The notes: generated by a model not told the origin, from the sequence alone. DNA of 64,000 nt from Pseudomonas sp. NKUCC02_KPG (GCF_019345465.1 NZ_JAHKRC010000017.1:61471-125470); one strand, 5' to 3'; shown: positions 1 to 9,341, counted from the stretch's first letter. Numbers and translations are program-made.

Positions 1-503
1 AGAGACAGCTTGGCCAAGTGTTGCGAGGCGCCAAGCAACCAGGGCAGGTAGGCGCGGGCCTCGGGTGAGGCGGCATCGCTGGCGTACTGGCTGAGTTGTT
101 CGAGGCTGGCGCCCAGCTCGCGTTCGGCTTGCAGCAGCAAGGCCTGGGGATCACCGGCCAATTTGCCGGCAGCCAGCAATTGGGTATTGCTGTAGGTGCT
201 CAGGTCTTCAAGGCTGGGGCGCAGCGCATCGGCCAGCGCCACAGGTAATGGCTTGAGTTCGTCCTTGAGCGTGTCGAGGGCGCTGTTGGCATCGCTCAGG
301 CGCAGGGCATCGCCGCTGGCCAGGTAGTCCTCGATATTGCGTGCCACCTTATTCTGGAACTGCTGCGAGAGGCTCAGGTAGCGTTCCATCAACAGGAAGG
401 GCCGTTCCAGTGCCTGTTGTGACCACCACAAGGTTGCGCCCAGGGCGAGGCACACGGCGACCAGCAACAGTGTGTTGAGATTGGTTAGCAGCTTCAGGCG
501 CAT
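1..503 (-). CDS. ctpL: Methyl-accepting chemotaxis protein, CtpL-like, N-terminal part only
   Basis: The gene runs off the left edge; only about the first 167 residues are here. The start is the ATG at 503-501 (MRLKLLTNLN). An N-terminal membrane segment (about residues 7-27, LLVAVCLALGATLWW) is followed by a helical, Leu/Ala/Ser-rich stretch typical of the periplasmic four-helix sensor region of chemoreceptors. The HAMP and signalling domains would lie outside the window. It follows gcbA on the same strand after an 80-base gap. In P. aeruginosa the neighbour of gcbA (PA4843) is ctpL (PA4844), a transducer for inorganic phosphate. That synteny is my main reason for the name; the ligand is inferred, and another MCP or a sensor kinase cannot be excluded from the fragment alone. 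Confidence 0.7.
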   Translation of the reverse strand, partial: MRLKLLTNLNTLLLVAVCLALGATLWWSQQALERPFLLMERYLSLSQQFQNKVARNIEDYLASGDALRLSDANSALDTLKDELKPLPVALADALRPSLEDLSTYSNTQLLAAGKLAGDPQALLLQAERELGASLEQLSQYASDAASPEARAYLPWLLGASQHLAKLS

Positions 504-583
504 GTGGGATTTTGCCTACAACACAGTCAGAAGCGGCAGAAGTTATTGCACTTAAGTTACAGCGGTATGACGGAAAACTGGGG

Positions 584-2227
584 TTACGAGCAAATAGTGG
601 CAATTGGCCTTGTCTGGGTGAAGCGCTGCACCTGATTGCGGCCGCTGTTCTTGGCCCGGTAAAGGGCTTCGTCTGCCTGTGAGGCCATCAGCAGGCTGTC
701 AGCCTCGTCCTGCATTTGCACCACGCCGGCGCTGAACGAGCACGACAGATCGGTCGGCTGGGCGGGGTAGTGAATCTCCGAAAAACGTTGGCGAATCTGA
801 TTGAGCACCTTGTAAGCCGACTCTTGGTCCGTATCGGGCATCACAATCGCAAACTCTTCGCCGCCGTATCGGCCAATAAAGTCGGTTTTACGCAGGCGTT
901 GCTTGAGAAACAACGCCAGGCTTTTGATCACCCGATCGCCCATTGGGTGGCCGTAGCCATCGTTGACGTGTTTGAAGTGGTCCAGGTCGAGCATCGCAAA
1001 GCTCAATGGACGATTTTCACGGCGCGCGCGAAAGGTGCAGTCTTCGAGCAGTTGAAGGATATGGGTGTGGTTATACAGCCCGGTCAGGCTGTCCCGCACC
1101 ATGCGCGCCTTGAGGTGGCGGGCACGGGCGGCCCGATTGCGTACGGTGGTGATCAGATGGCGCGGCTGGATGGGTTTGGTCAGGAAGTCATCGCCGCCTT
1201 CGCTCATGGCGTCGAGTTGCTTGTCCATGTCGTCTTCGGCTGACAGATAAATGATCGGCACACTCACATAGCGATCGTTGTGGCGGATGACCTTGGCCAG
1301 CTCGGTGCCCGTACAGCTGGGCATGTACATGTCGAGGATGATCAGGTCCGGCTGGAAGTCTGCAAGCTGGGCCATGGTCTGGATCGGATCGGTCAGGGTG
1401 CGGGTGACAATTCCCGCGCTGTTGAGCAGGCGCTCGGTAAGCAACGTCTGTGCCCGGGAGTCGTCAATGATCAGCACTTTGTAAGGCTCGTACTGAGCGA
1501 CACAGGTCAGCACTTCGACCTTTTCCATCAGGCTGGACGCTTCGAGTGTGCCGGTCATGAACGCTTGCCCTCCTGCGCGCACGGCGGCCAGGCGCGTCGG
1601 GGTGTCGGTTTCATGCAGGCTGAAAAACAGCAGCGGCAGTTTCTGCTCAAGGCCGACCTGGGCTTCGGCGGCCAGTTCCAGGCCAAGGCCCGGACCGCCG
1701 AAATCAACGTCCATCACAATTGCGGCCGGATGGCGCTCGGCCATGGCGTGGCGAAAGCTCATCGGGTTGCTGAAGGCCTGGACGCTGAGTTCAAAAAACT
1801 CCAGTTGCCTGGCCAGGCGGTCCGCCCGCTCCAGGTCCTGCAGCAAGATATACACAGGCTTGCGCAGCGGCGGCAGGCGGATGTTGGCGTCCACGTCGCC
1901 CTGGCGCAGGCCGGTGCGCGACAGGCGCTGCATCAAACGGTTGAGCTCGGTGATGAGCTGGCTGCTCAGGCGACTTTGATTGGCTGCCATGTCTTGCAGC
2001 GCAACGTTGATCGCCCGAGCCAGCTCGGTGTGCTCCGGCTGTTCAAAACGCTTGGCAAAACGCAGCAGGCGCAGGTTGGCGTCGTCGAGTTCGGCCAGGC
2101 TTGCGGGTGACCATTCATTAGCTTGTAAACGCTGCCAGAGCTCAAGGATCTGGCGTGCCTGGTGGGTGACACGCTGGGCAAAGTGGTGTTTCAGGCGTTC
2201 GCGACTGGGGTCTTCTAGCTCTGTCAT
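584..2227 (-). CDS. gcbA: Diguanylate cyclase response regulator GcbA-like
   Basis: 547 residues. The N-terminal ~110 residues are helical and Hpt-like. Residues ~125-240 resemble a degenerate receiver, and ~250-365 form a second, intact receiver with the DD pair (LIIDDS), the phospho-acceptor Asp in LDMYMP and the Lys in LTKP. The C-terminal GGDEF domain has GGEEF at about 455-459 and an RxxD inhibitory site (RKTD) five residues before it, so it should make c-di-GMP and feel product inhibition. It acts in the cytoplasm. GcbA of P. fluorescens and P. aeruginosa promotes attachment and early biofilm formation, and has the same neighbours (ctpL-like, DUF2333, NUDIX, SUI1, speA). Start ATG 2227 directly precedes MTELEDPSRE. 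A phosphodelivery partner is not visible in the window. Confidence 0.9.
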   Translation of the reverse strand: MTELEDPSRERLKHHFAQRVTHQARQILELWQRLQANEWSPASLAELDDANLRLLRFAKRFEQPEHTELARAINVALQDMAANQSRLSSQLITELNRLMQRLSRTGLRQGDVDANIRLPPLRKPVYILLQDLERADRLARQLEFFELSVQAFSNPMSFRHAMAERHPAAIVMDVDFGGPGLGLELAAEAQVGLEQKLPLLFFSLHETDTPTRLAAVRAGGQAFMTGTLEASSLMEKVEVLTCVAQYEPYKVLIIDDSRAQTLLTERLLNSAGIVTRTLTDPIQTMAQLADFQPDLIILDMYMPSCTGTELAKVIRHNDRYVSVPIIYLSAEDDMDKQLDAMSEGGDDFLTKPIQPRHLITTVRNRAARARHLKARMVRDSLTGLYNHTHILQLLEDCTFRARRENRPLSFAMLDLDHFKHVNDGYGHPMGDRVIKSLALFLKQRLRKTDFIGRYGGEEFAIVMPDTDQESAYKVLNQIRQRFSEIHYPAQPTDLSCSFSAGVVQMQDEADSLLMASQADEALYRAKNSGRNQVQRFTQTRPIATICS

Positions 2228-2493
2228 ATCCTGGCTGCTGGTAAGTGAGCATGCTGAAATGAAATAGTGGCTCTATGCTAGCAGCTCGTTTCAAATGTAC
2301 GAGTTTCTACTTGAAATTAACGGGTGGGTAGCCATTTTGCCCATCGCCCGCGTGCTTGTTCTATAGTGCCGGGCGTAAATGGCCCCTGCGATACGGCAGG
2401 AAGCCCGGCCCCGATTTAAAAGCGTGCACCCAAGGCACGATGGGTTAGGGTTATGGTCGAACCGTTGAATCAAGCAGATGAAAGGACATAGCC

Positions 2494-3561
2494 ATGCTGG
2501 ACTGGAAAAAACGTGAGGGCAGTGCCCGCGAGTCGGTAAAAGAGACCAAAACACAGTCGCGTGGCTATTTCAAAAGCATTCTGCTGAGCCGCTCCATCGC
2601 CGTGCTGGTGGCGATTTTCGTGGTGGTGAACCTGGGGCTTGGCTGGTACTGGAGCCAGGAACCGGACCTGTTCCCTGTGCAGCAAAACGCCCAGCTGGCG
2701 GCCGAGAAAGAAGGCAAACAGATGGTGCCGGGCTTCACCACCGTCGAAACCCTCAAGACCGTGGCCGGTACGTTGCTCAACAAGCCGGGCGGGTATCTGT
2801 CCAATGACCGTCTTCCACCGGGCATCTTTTTGGACAATATCCCGAGCTGGGAATACGGCGTTCTGGTGCAGGTACGGGACCTGACCCGCGCCCTGCGCAA
2901 AGACTTCGCACGCTCGCAATCGCAATCGGCCGAAGATGCGGATCTGGCCAAGGCTGAGCCGCGCTTCAACTTTGACAACAAGAGCTGGATGCTGCCGTCC
3001 AGCGAATCCGAATACCAGGAAGGCATCAACTCCCTGAGCCGCTATCAGGCGCGTCTGTCTGATCCGAATCAGAAAAATGCACTGTTCTATGCACGCGCCG
3101 ATAACCTCAACAACTGGCTGGGTGATGTAGGGACCCGTCTGGGTTCGCTGTCGCAACGCCTGTCGGCCAGTGTCGGGCGGGTAAAGCTCAATAGCGCACT
3201 GAAGACCGAATCTCTGCAGCCGGGCCAGGTGCCGGTGGTTGACGAAGAAGTGGTCGAAACGCCGTGGATGCAGATCGACAACGTGTTCTACGAAGCGCGT
3301 GGTCAAGCCTGGGCCTTGTCGCACTTGCTGCGTGCCATCGAGGTTGACTTCGCCGACGTGCTGGCCAAAAAGAACGCCACGGTGAGCGTGCGCCAGATCA
3401 TTCGCGAGCTGGAAGCGGCTCAAGAACCGGTCTGGAGCCCCATGATCCTCAATGGCAGCGGCTATGGCGTCCTGGCTAACCACTCGCTGGTCATGGCCAA
3501 CTATATTTCCCGCGCCAACGCGGCGGTCATGGACCTTCGTCAATTGCTGTCCCAAGGCTAA
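2494..3561 (+). CDS. DUF2333 family membrane-anchored protein
   Basis: 355 residues. A basic cytoplasmic N-terminus rich in Lys/Arg (residues 1-27) leads into one membrane segment at about 30-50 (SIAVLVAIFVVVNLGLGW), then a ~300-residue, mostly helical periplasmic domain. This is the organisation of the DUF2333 family, found beside gcbA in other pseudomonads. No catalytic motif is apparent and the function is unknown. It is divergent from gcbA across a 266-base gap. The NUDIX gene begins three bases after its stop, so the two are probably co-transcribed. Start ATG 2494 is preceded by GAAAGGA at a good distance. Confidence 0.85.
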   Translation: MLDWKKREGSARESVKETKTQSRGYFKSILLSRSIAVLVAIFVVVNLGLGWYWSQEPDLFPVQQNAQLAAEKEGKQMVPGFTTVETLKTVAGTLLNKPGGYLSNDRLPPGIFLDNIPSWEYGVLVQVRDLTRALRKDFARSQSQSAEDADLAKAEPRFNFDNKSWMLPSSESEYQEGINSLSRYQARLSDPNQKNALFYARADNLNNWLGDVGTRLGSLSQRLSASVGRVKLNSALKTESLQPGQVPVVDEEVVETPWMQIDNVFYEARGQAWALSHLLRAIEVDFADVLAKKNATVSVRQIIRELEAAQEPVWSPMILNGSGYGVLANHSLVMANYISRANAAVMDLRQLLSQG

Positions 3562-3564
3562 GCG

Positions 3565-4107
3565 ATGGCTATTTCAGCTTTGGAGGCCGCACACCGTGCG
3601 GCCTCTGATGTCGAGCAAGTTGCCTGGGTCGATCGTGATGATCGCTTGCTGGGCGCCCTGGCGCGCCATGAGTTGCGCGAGCGCGGCCTGATCGGGCGCG
3701 GTACGTTCATCCTTTTATTCAATTCTGCCGGGGAACTGTGCGTGCATCAGCGCACCCTCAGCAAAGCGCTGTACCCGGGTTTTTGGGATGTGGCGGCAGG
3801 TGGAATGGTGGGGGTGGACGAAACCTACGCCGAGTCGGCTGCCCGGGAACTGGCCGAGGAGCTTGGGGTCAGTGGCGTGGCGCTGACGGCCCATGAGCGG
3901 TTTTACTTCGAAGGCCCGCAGAACCACCTGTGGTGCGCGGTGTTTTCGGCGGTGTGGGATGGCCCCTTGCAGGTGCAGCCCGAAGAAGTTCAGCAGGCCT
4001 GCTTCATGCCGGTGGACGAGGCACTGCGCTTGAGTACGCACCTGGACTACTGCCCTGACTCACTGGATGCGCTCAAGCGTTATCTGGCGCAAGTCAAAAC
4101 CCTGTAG
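3565..4107 (+). CDS. NUDIX hydrolase (YfcD-type)
   Basis: 180 residues. A NUDIX box is readable around residues 72-95: GGMVGVDETY then AARELAEELGV, matching Gx5Ex7REUxEExGU with the REL and EEL metal-binding glutamates. Fold and length resemble E. coli YfcD/IDI-like NUDIX proteins, which hydrolyse nucleoside diphosphates linked to another moiety; the substrate cannot be told from sequence. It follows the DUF2333 gene by three bases. A REP-like inverted repeat overlaps its stop codon and fills the space downstream. Confidence 0.9.
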   Translation: MAISALEAAHRAASDVEQVAWVDRDDRLLGALARHELRERGLIGRGTFILLFNSAGELCVHQRTLSKALYPGFWDVAAGGMVGVDETYAESAARELAEELGVSGVALTAHERFYFEGPQNHLWCAVFSAVWDGPLQVQPEEVQQACFMPVDEALRLSTHLDYCPDSLDALKRYLAQVKTL

Positions 4108-4197
4108 TCGCTGCCGCAGGCTGCGAAGGGTTGCGTAGCAACCCGTTTTCTCAAGGTCCCCACAACCCTCAACGCAGCCTGCGGCAGCGACTACAGG
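4101..4197. repeat. REP-type palindromic pair (GTAGTCGCTGCCGCAGG family)
   Basis: Two 25-base arms, 4101-4125 and 4173-4197, are perfect inverted copies of each other (arm core GTAGTCGCTGCCGCAGGC) around a 47-base spacer. The left arm overlaps the NUDIX stop codon. This is the arrangement of Pseudomonas REP doublets/REPINs. A related element lies at 38468-38536. Confidence 0.85.
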
Positions 4198-4396
4198 GTC
4201 CACCAAGATTTTTGCGCCGATTGGCTATTGGGCAGCAGCGATTTTGTCGTTACACTGCGCGACCTTTTTCAGGCTCAGGCGGTTTTCCCGCCTGAGTTGC
4301 GCTGCCCCTGCCAGAGTGGGGCTTCGCGGTCGGTATCCCTTGGCGCAACAGCGTCATGCACCGGCCAATTATTTGTCCTCCGAATGAGGATTGCCG

Positions 4397-4768
4397 GTGG
4401 CCAAAAAAGCCGCATCCTTCGCCGCCCTTGGTGGCCTGGTATTTTCCACCGACGCAGGTCGTCACTGTCCGGACTGTCGCCAGCCGGTGGACGCCTGTAC
4501 CTGCAAACAAACCCTGATCCCCGAAGGTGATGGCATTGCCCGCGTGCGTCGCGAAAGCAAAGGCCGTGGCGGCAAGACGGTGACCACCATCACCGGCGTG
4601 CCGCTGGCTGAAGACGCGCTCAAGGAACTGGCCACGACGTTGAAAAAACGCTGTGGCACGGGTGGTGCGTTGAAAGACGGCATCATCGAAATCCAGGGCG
4701 ATCACGTCGAGCTGTTGCTTGGCGAGTTGATCAAGCACGGGTTCAAAGCCAAGAAATCCGGCGGCTAG
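4397..4768 (+). CDS. SUI1/YciH-type translation initiation factor
   Basis: 123 residues from the GTG at 4397, chosen because GAGGA (4386-4390) sits six bases before it; a TTG at 4391 is in frame but too close to that site. A small N-terminal Cys cluster (HCPDCRQPVDACTC) precedes the SUI1/eIF1-like domain with KGRGGKTVTTITGVPL and the C-terminal GxKAKKSGG. Bacterial YciH-type proteins are eIF1 homologues and influence start-codon fidelity; the precise role in Pseudomonas is not settled. In P. aeruginosa the orthologue also sits between the NUDIX gene and speA. Confidence 0.9.
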   Translation: MAKKAASFAALGGLVFSTDAGRHCPDCRQPVDACTCKQTLIPEGDGIARVRRESKGRGGKTVTTITGVPLAEDALKELATTLKKRCGTGGALKDGIIEIQGDHVELLLGELIKHGFKAKKSGG

Positions 4769-4772
4769 CAGC

Positions 4773-4851
4773 CTCTGTGAAAACCACCGCACAGCCGATC
4801 TGGCGCCTCTGAAGGGCTGGCCAGATCGTGCTTGCCATGGTTTTCACAGAG
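4773..4851. other. Large nested hairpin between sui1 and speA
   Basis: A perfect 14-base outer inverted repeat (CTCTGTGAAAACCA at 4773-4786 and its complement at 4838-4851) encloses an inner 8-base pair (GATCTGGC 4797-4804, GCCAGATC 4820-4827). It could end sui1 transcripts without a T-run, protect a 3' end, or be a repeat element. No ORF fits here. Confidence 0.6.
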
Positions 4852-4976
4852 CCTGTTATCACGGGTTTCTAAACTCGGCGCTGTTGTCAGGGTCTGACTA
4901 ATCGTCACGTTCACACTTTAGACTGCGCCAGCCTGCTTTCAGGCTGGGCTATTTGACTTATTTATAGGGGACTTCG

Positions 4977-6896
4977 ATGTCCGTACGACGCACACGCAAA
5001 GACGATGGCAGCCAATGGACAGTTGCGGACAGCCGCAGCGTTTATGGGATTCGCCATTGGGGGGCCGGGTATTTCGCGATCAATGAAGCCGGTCGCGTAG
5101 AAGTCCGTCCGAACGGCCCGAACAGCTCGCCCATCGATCTGTACGAGCAGGTCGACGAATTGCGCAAAAACAGTGGCTTGTCCTTGCCGTTGCTGGTGCG
5201 GTTCCCGGATATCCTGCAAGACCGTGTACGCCAGTTGACCGGCGCTTTCGATGCCAATATCGAGCGCCTGGAATACCAGAGCAAGTACACCGCGCTGTAC
5301 CCGATCAAGGTAAACCAGCAAGAAGCGGTGATCGAAAACATCATCGCCACCAAAGACGTGTCCATTGGCCTTGAAGCCGGCTCCAAGCCTGAGCTGCTGG
5401 CCGTGCTGGCGCTGGCCCCCAAGGGCGGCACCATCGTCTGCAACGGTTACAAGGACCGCGAGTTCATCCGTCTGGCACTGATGGGCCAGAAGCTGGGCCA
5501 CAACGTCTTTATCGTGATCGAGAAAGAATCCGAAGTAGACCTGGTGATCGAAGAAGCGGCCTCGCTGAAGGTCAAGCCTCAGGTGGGTCTGCGCGTACGT
5601 CTGTCGTCCCTGGCATCGAGCAAGTGGGCTGACACGGGCGGCGAGAAATCCAAGTTTGGTTTGTCTGCCGCGCAATTGCTGTCGGTGGTTGAGCGTTTCC
5701 GTGTGGCCGGTCTGGATCAGGGCATCCGCCTGTTGCACTTCCATATGGGCTCGCAGATCGCCAACCTGGCGGACTACCAGCACGGCTTCAAGGAAGCGAT
5801 TCGTTACTACGGCGAACTGCGCAACCTGGGCCTGCCGGTTGACCACATCGACGTGGGCGGCGGTCTGGGCGTGGACTACGACGGTACGCACTCGCGCAAC
5901 GCCAGCTCGATCAACTACGACATGGACGATTACGCCGGTGTGGTAGTGGGCATGCTCAAAGAGTTCTGCGACGCGCAGAGCCTGCCGCATCCGCACATCT
6001 TCTCCGAGAGCGGCCGTTCCCTGACCGCGCACCACGCCATGCTGGTGGTGCAAGTGACCGACGTCGAGAAACACAACGACGACGTGCCGGTGATCGAGAA
6101 CAAGGAAAGCCTGCCCGAAACCGTGCAATGGCTGGTTGACCTGCTGGGCCCGACCGACATTGAAATGGTCACCGAAACCTACTGGCGTGCCACGCACTAC
6201 ATGAGCGACATCGCTGCCCAGTACGCCGACGGCAAAATCAATCTGGCTGAAAAAGCCCTGGCCGAGCAGTGCTACTTCGCCGTATGCCGTCGCCTGCACA
6301 ACTCGCTCAAAGCGCGTCAGCGTTCCCACCGTCAGGTGCTGGACGAACTCAACGACAAGCTGGCCGACAAGTACATCTGCAACTTCTCGGTGTTCCAGAG
6401 CCTGCCGGACACCTGGGCGATTGGCCAGGTACTGCCGATCCTGCCGCTGCACCGTCTCAACGAAGAGCCGCTGCGTCGCGCCGTGCTGCAAGACCTGACC
6501 TGCGACTCCGACGGCAAGATCAAGCAATACGTCGACGAGCAGAGCATCGAAACCAGCCTGCCGGTTCACGGGCTGAACGAAGGCGAAGACTACCTGCTGG
6601 GTATCTTCCTGGTGGGCGCTTACCAGGAAATCCTGGGTGACATGCACAACCTGTTTGGTGACACCGATTCGGTGAACATCTACCAGAACGAAGACGGCAG
6701 CGTTTATCACGCCGGTATCGAGACCCACGACACCATCGAAGACATGCTGCGCTACGTGCACTTGTCCCCCGAAGAGCTGATGAACCACTACCGCGACAAA
6801 GTGGCCAGCGCCAACATCAGCGTCAAGGAGCGTACCCAGTATCTGGACGCGCTGCGTCTTGGCCTGACCCGTTCGTCGTACCTGTCGAGCCACTGA
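4977..6896 (+). CDS. speA: Biosynthetic arginine decarboxylase
   Basis: 639 residues, close to the ~635-660 of SpeA enzymes. It decarboxylates L-arginine to agmatine, the first step of putrescine and spermidine synthesis via agmatine. The N-terminal PLP barrel carries the Schiff-base lysine in ALYPIKVNQQ (Lys111); HFHMGSQ, the DVGGGLGVDYDG glycine loop and SESGRSLTAHHA are clear. The C-terminal half has the beta-sandwich and helical regions of group IV decarboxylases. Start ATG 4977 follows a purine-rich GGGGACTTCG stretch. It has its own strong terminator at 6927. The same gene ends the gcbA-speA block in P. aeruginosa. Confidence 0.97.
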   Translation: MSVRRTRKDDGSQWTVADSRSVYGIRHWGAGYFAINEAGRVEVRPNGPNSSPIDLYEQVDELRKNSGLSLPLLVRFPDILQDRVRQLTGAFDANIERLEYQSKYTALYPIKVNQQEAVIENIIATKDVSIGLEAGSKPELLAVLALAPKGGTIVCNGYKDREFIRLALMGQKLGHNVFIVIEKESEVDLVIEEAASLKVKPQVGLRVRLSSLASSKWADTGGEKSKFGLSAAQLLSVVERFRVAGLDQGIRLLHFHMGSQIANLADYQHGFKEAIRYYGELRNLGLPVDHIDVGGGLGVDYDGTHSRNASSINYDMDDYAGVVVGMLKEFCDAQSLPHPHIFSESGRSLTAHHAMLVVQVTDVEKHNDDVPVIENKESLPETVQWLVDLLGPTDIEMVTETYWRATHYMSDIAAQYADGKINLAEKALAEQCYFAVCRRLHNSLKARQRSHRQVLDELNDKLADKYICNFSVFQSLPDTWAIGQVLPILPLHRLNEEPLRRAVLQDLTCDSDGKIKQYVDEQSIETSLPVHGLNEGEDYLLGIFLVGAYQEILGDMHNLFGDTDSVNIYQNEDGSVYHAGIETHDTIEDMLRYVHLSPEELMNHYRDKVASANISVKERTQYLDALRLGLTRSSYLSSH

Positions 6897-6926
6897 TTGC
6901 CCGACATAGTCCTCGTTGACTGAACT

Positions 6927-6965
6927 ACGCTGACCTGTGCATTGCAGGGGTCAGCGTTTTTTTTT
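6927..6965 (+). terminator. Rho-independent terminator of speA
   Basis: Stem ACGCTGACC (6927-6935) pairs with GGTCAGCGT (6949-6957) around a 13-base loop and runs into a nine-base T-tract. Confidence 0.92.
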
Positions 6966-6982
6966 GCCCAGAGGTCGCAGGC

Positions 6983-7852
6983 ATGTCCAATACCTTCAAG
7001 CGCGTCATCGGGCTGGCCTGTGCGGGACTGATGGGCTGGCTGCTCAGCGCCTGCTCACCGGTGGGGGTCATCAACGGCCTGACGCCCACCGGCAGCTTCG
7101 AAAAAACCAGCGACATTGCCTACGGCGCAGACCCACGGCAAACCCTCGATATCTATCGCCCCAGGCAGCCTGCACCCGGCGCGCCGGTGGTGGTGTTCTT
7201 CTATGGCGGCAGCTGGAACAGCGGCTCGCGCAGTGACTATCTGTTTGTGGGCGAAGCGCTGGCTTCCCGGGGGATCACCACGGTGATTGCCGATTACCGG
7301 CTTTATCCACAGGTGCGATATCCGGAGTTTCTGGTGGACGGTGCGCAGGCGGTGGGCTGGACGTATCGGCACATTGGCGAGTACGGCGGCAATCCCCAGC
7401 GTCTGTACTTGATGGGCCACAGCGCCGGGGCCTACAACGTCGCGATGCTGGCCCTCGATGCGCAATGGTTGAAGGCCGTAGGCCTGAGCCCGGCCAATGT
7501 CCGCGGCTGGATTGGTCTGGCTGGGCCATACGACTTTTTGCCGATCAAGGATGAGGCCGTCAGGCCGGTATTTTTCTACCCGGACTCACCGCCCGAGTCG
7601 CAGCCGATTCGTCATGTCAGCCACGCGTCGCCGCCGACGTTATTGATGGCGGCCGCGACGGATACGCTGGTCAACCCGACCCGAAACACAGGCGGCCTGG
7701 CCAATGCACTGCGCGGGGCGCAGGTGCCGGTGCAGGAGCTGTACTTTTCGCGCACCAGTCACGTGACGCTGGTGGCGGCGCTTTCACGGCCGCTGCGCTG
7801 GCTGGCACCGGTGCTGGACAACGTCAGCGAGTTTGTCACCGCAACCCCGTAG
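6983..7852 (+). CDS. Lipoprotein alpha/beta hydrolase (BD-FAE/esterase type)
   Basis: 289 residues. The N-terminus is a lipoprotein signal ending in LSAC (lipidated Cys24), so the protein is membrane-anchored outside the cytoplasm. The hydrolase fold shows an oxyanion-type YGGSW motif (residues ~74-78), the nucleophile elbow GHSAGA with Ser147, and a late SHVTLV that supplies the likely catalytic His. This resembles the carboxylesterase/BD-FAE family, which splits small esters; the substrate is unknown. Start ATG 6983 has AGGTCGCAGGC upstream. It converges with the MATE gene 15 bases downstream. Confidence 0.88.
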   Translation: MSNTFKRVIGLACAGLMGWLLSACSPVGVINGLTPTGSFEKTSDIAYGADPRQTLDIYRPRQPAPGAPVVVFFYGGSWNSGSRSDYLFVGEALASRGITTVIADYRLYPQVRYPEFLVDGAQAVGWTYRHIGEYGGNPQRLYLMGHSAGAYNVAMLALDAQWLKAVGLSPANVRGWIGLAGPYDFLPIKDEAVRPVFFYPDSPPESQPIRHVSHASPPTLLMAAATDTLVNPTRNTGGLANALRGAQVPVQELYFSRTSHVTLVAALSRPLRWLAPVLDNVSEFVTATP

Positions 7853-7867
7853 GCGCAGGTTGCGGGG

Positions 7868-9223
7868 TCAGGTTGCAGCCTTGGGCGTAAACCACTCGTC
7901 CCGGCGCTGCATGCGCCACGCATAAACCGCCAGGGTCAGGCTGCGCAGCACCATAAACAGCAGAAAACTTATCCACAGCCCGTGGTTGCCATAACCGTGC
8001 AGTGCCCAGGCGACAGGGAGCGCGATAATCACGCTGATGACCATTGCATCACGCATTTCCCGGGCGCGGGTGGCGCCAATGAACAGCCCGTCGAGCAAAT
8101 AGCTCCACACCGCAATCAGTGGCAGCACGGCCAGATAAGGCAGGTACTGGAAGGCGGTTTCGCGCACCGCAGGGATGTCGGTCTGCATTTGCACAAACAG
8201 ATGGCCGCCGAACATGAACAACAGCGCAAACCCCACGCTGGCCAGCAACGACCAGCCACAGGCCACCACCATCGAACGGCGTAACGCATTGCGATCCCGT
8301 GCACCGATAGCATGCCCGCACAGTGCCTCGACAGCATGGGCCAGGCCGTCCAGGGCGTGGGCCGCGAGCAGCAGGCCATTGAGCAGCAGCGCATTGGCCG
8401 CCACGGTGGCGTCACCCAGGCGGGCGCCTTGCAGGGTGATGGAGAAAAACACCAGTTGCAGCATCAGGCTGCGGATAAAAATATCGCGATTGACCCCCAG
8501 CAACGGCTTCCAGTTGTTCCAGATGCGCAACCCGGCCCATGCCAGGGTGCCTGGAAACGTGCGCAGGGCGCCGCGGGTCAGCCATAAACCGAGGAGGGCG
8601 CCGCTCCACTCGGCAATCACCGAAGCCCGCGCCGAACCGACCACGCCCCAGTCCAGGCCGAGTACAAACCACAGGTTAAGGGCGATATTGACCAGATTGG
8701 TGGTCAGCAGGATCGCCAGTGGCGCGCGGGCGTTCTGCGTCCCCAGGAACCAGCCCACCAAGGCATAACTGGCCAGGGCAGCGGGCAAGCCAAACAGGCG
8801 GATATGGAAAAAATCCAGGGTCAGGGCGTGCAGCTCGGACGACGGTTGCATCACGCTCAAGGCTACCCCGCTGAACGGAATCGCAATGGCCCCCAGCAGC
8901 ATCGACAGCAACGCACTGAGCAGCAAGCCCTGCACCAGAATTTGTCGCAGTGCGGTGCCATCGCCACGCCCTGCGGCCTGCGCGGAGAACCCGGTGGTGC
9001 CCATGCGCAAAAAGCCCATCATCCAGGCCAGGAAGATGTACATGCTGGCGCCCACCGCCACTGCGCCCAGCTGATGGGCGTGAGGCAAATGGCCAATGAC
9101 CGTGCTGTCGACCAGCGCCACCAGGGGCACGGAAATATTCGACAGAATCATGGGCGCCGCCAGCGCCCATACCCGGCGATGGGTTGGGCGATCGCGCCAG
9201 TCGGCTGATAGAGAAGATGACAT
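7868..9223 (-). CDS. MATE family efflux transporter (DinF type)
   Basis: 451 residues with about twelve membrane segments in two internally similar halves. The start of the fold reads WALAAPMILSNISVPLVALVDSTVIGHL, the classic DinF/NorM-like first helix with an Asp in TM1. These inner-membrane proteins exchange Na+ or H+ for cationic drugs or metabolites; no substrate can be assigned. Start ATG 9223 is preceded by AAAGGAG at six bases. A REP doublet separates it from the divergent alpha-2-macroglobulin gene. Confidence 0.93.
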   Translation of the reverse strand: MSSSLSADWRDRPTHRRVWALAAPMILSNISVPLVALVDSTVIGHLPHAHQLGAVAVGASMYIFLAWMMGFLRMGTTGFSAQAAGRGDGTALRQILVQGLLLSALLSMLLGAIAIPFSGVALSVMQPSSELHALTLDFFHIRLFGLPAALASYALVGWFLGTQNARAPLAILLTTNLVNIALNLWFVLGLDWGVVGSARASVIAEWSGALLGLWLTRGALRTFPGTLAWAGLRIWNNWKPLLGVNRDIFIRSLMLQLVFFSITLQGARLGDATVAANALLLNGLLLAAHALDGLAHAVEALCGHAIGARDRNALRRSMVVACGWSLLASVGFALLFMFGGHLFVQMQTDIPAVRETAFQYLPYLAVLPLIAVWSYLLDGLFIGATRAREMRDAMVISVIIALPVAWALHGYGNHGLWISFLLFMVLRSLTLAVYAWRMQRRDEWFTPKAAT

Positions 9224-9254
9224 GCAGGCTCCTTTGGGGGGCGCGATTGTAACC

Positions 9255-9341
9255 TGTGGGAGCGGGCTTGCTCGCGCTGCAGGCAGCGCGGTTTGTCAGG
9301 CCAGCCGCAGTGATGCCATCGCGAGCAAGCCCGCTCCCACA
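9255..9341. repeat. REP doublet (GTGGGAGCGGGCTTGCTCGC family)
   Basis: Perfect 21-base inverted arms at 9255-9275 and 9321-9341 around a 45-base spacer. This family is the common intergenic REP of fluorescens-group Pseudomonas; further copies lie at 14313, 42169 and 56375. Confidence 0.92.

Noticed and set aside
2494..2600. Alternative late start for the DUF2333 protein
   Set aside because: The early start has a proper ribosome site and the basic N-terminus fits membrane topology.
4962..6893. 643-codon open frame on the strand opposite speA
   Set aside because: It mirrors speA almost exactly, has His/Val/Gln-rich composition typical of antisense frames in GC-rich genes, and no recognisable domain or ribosome site.
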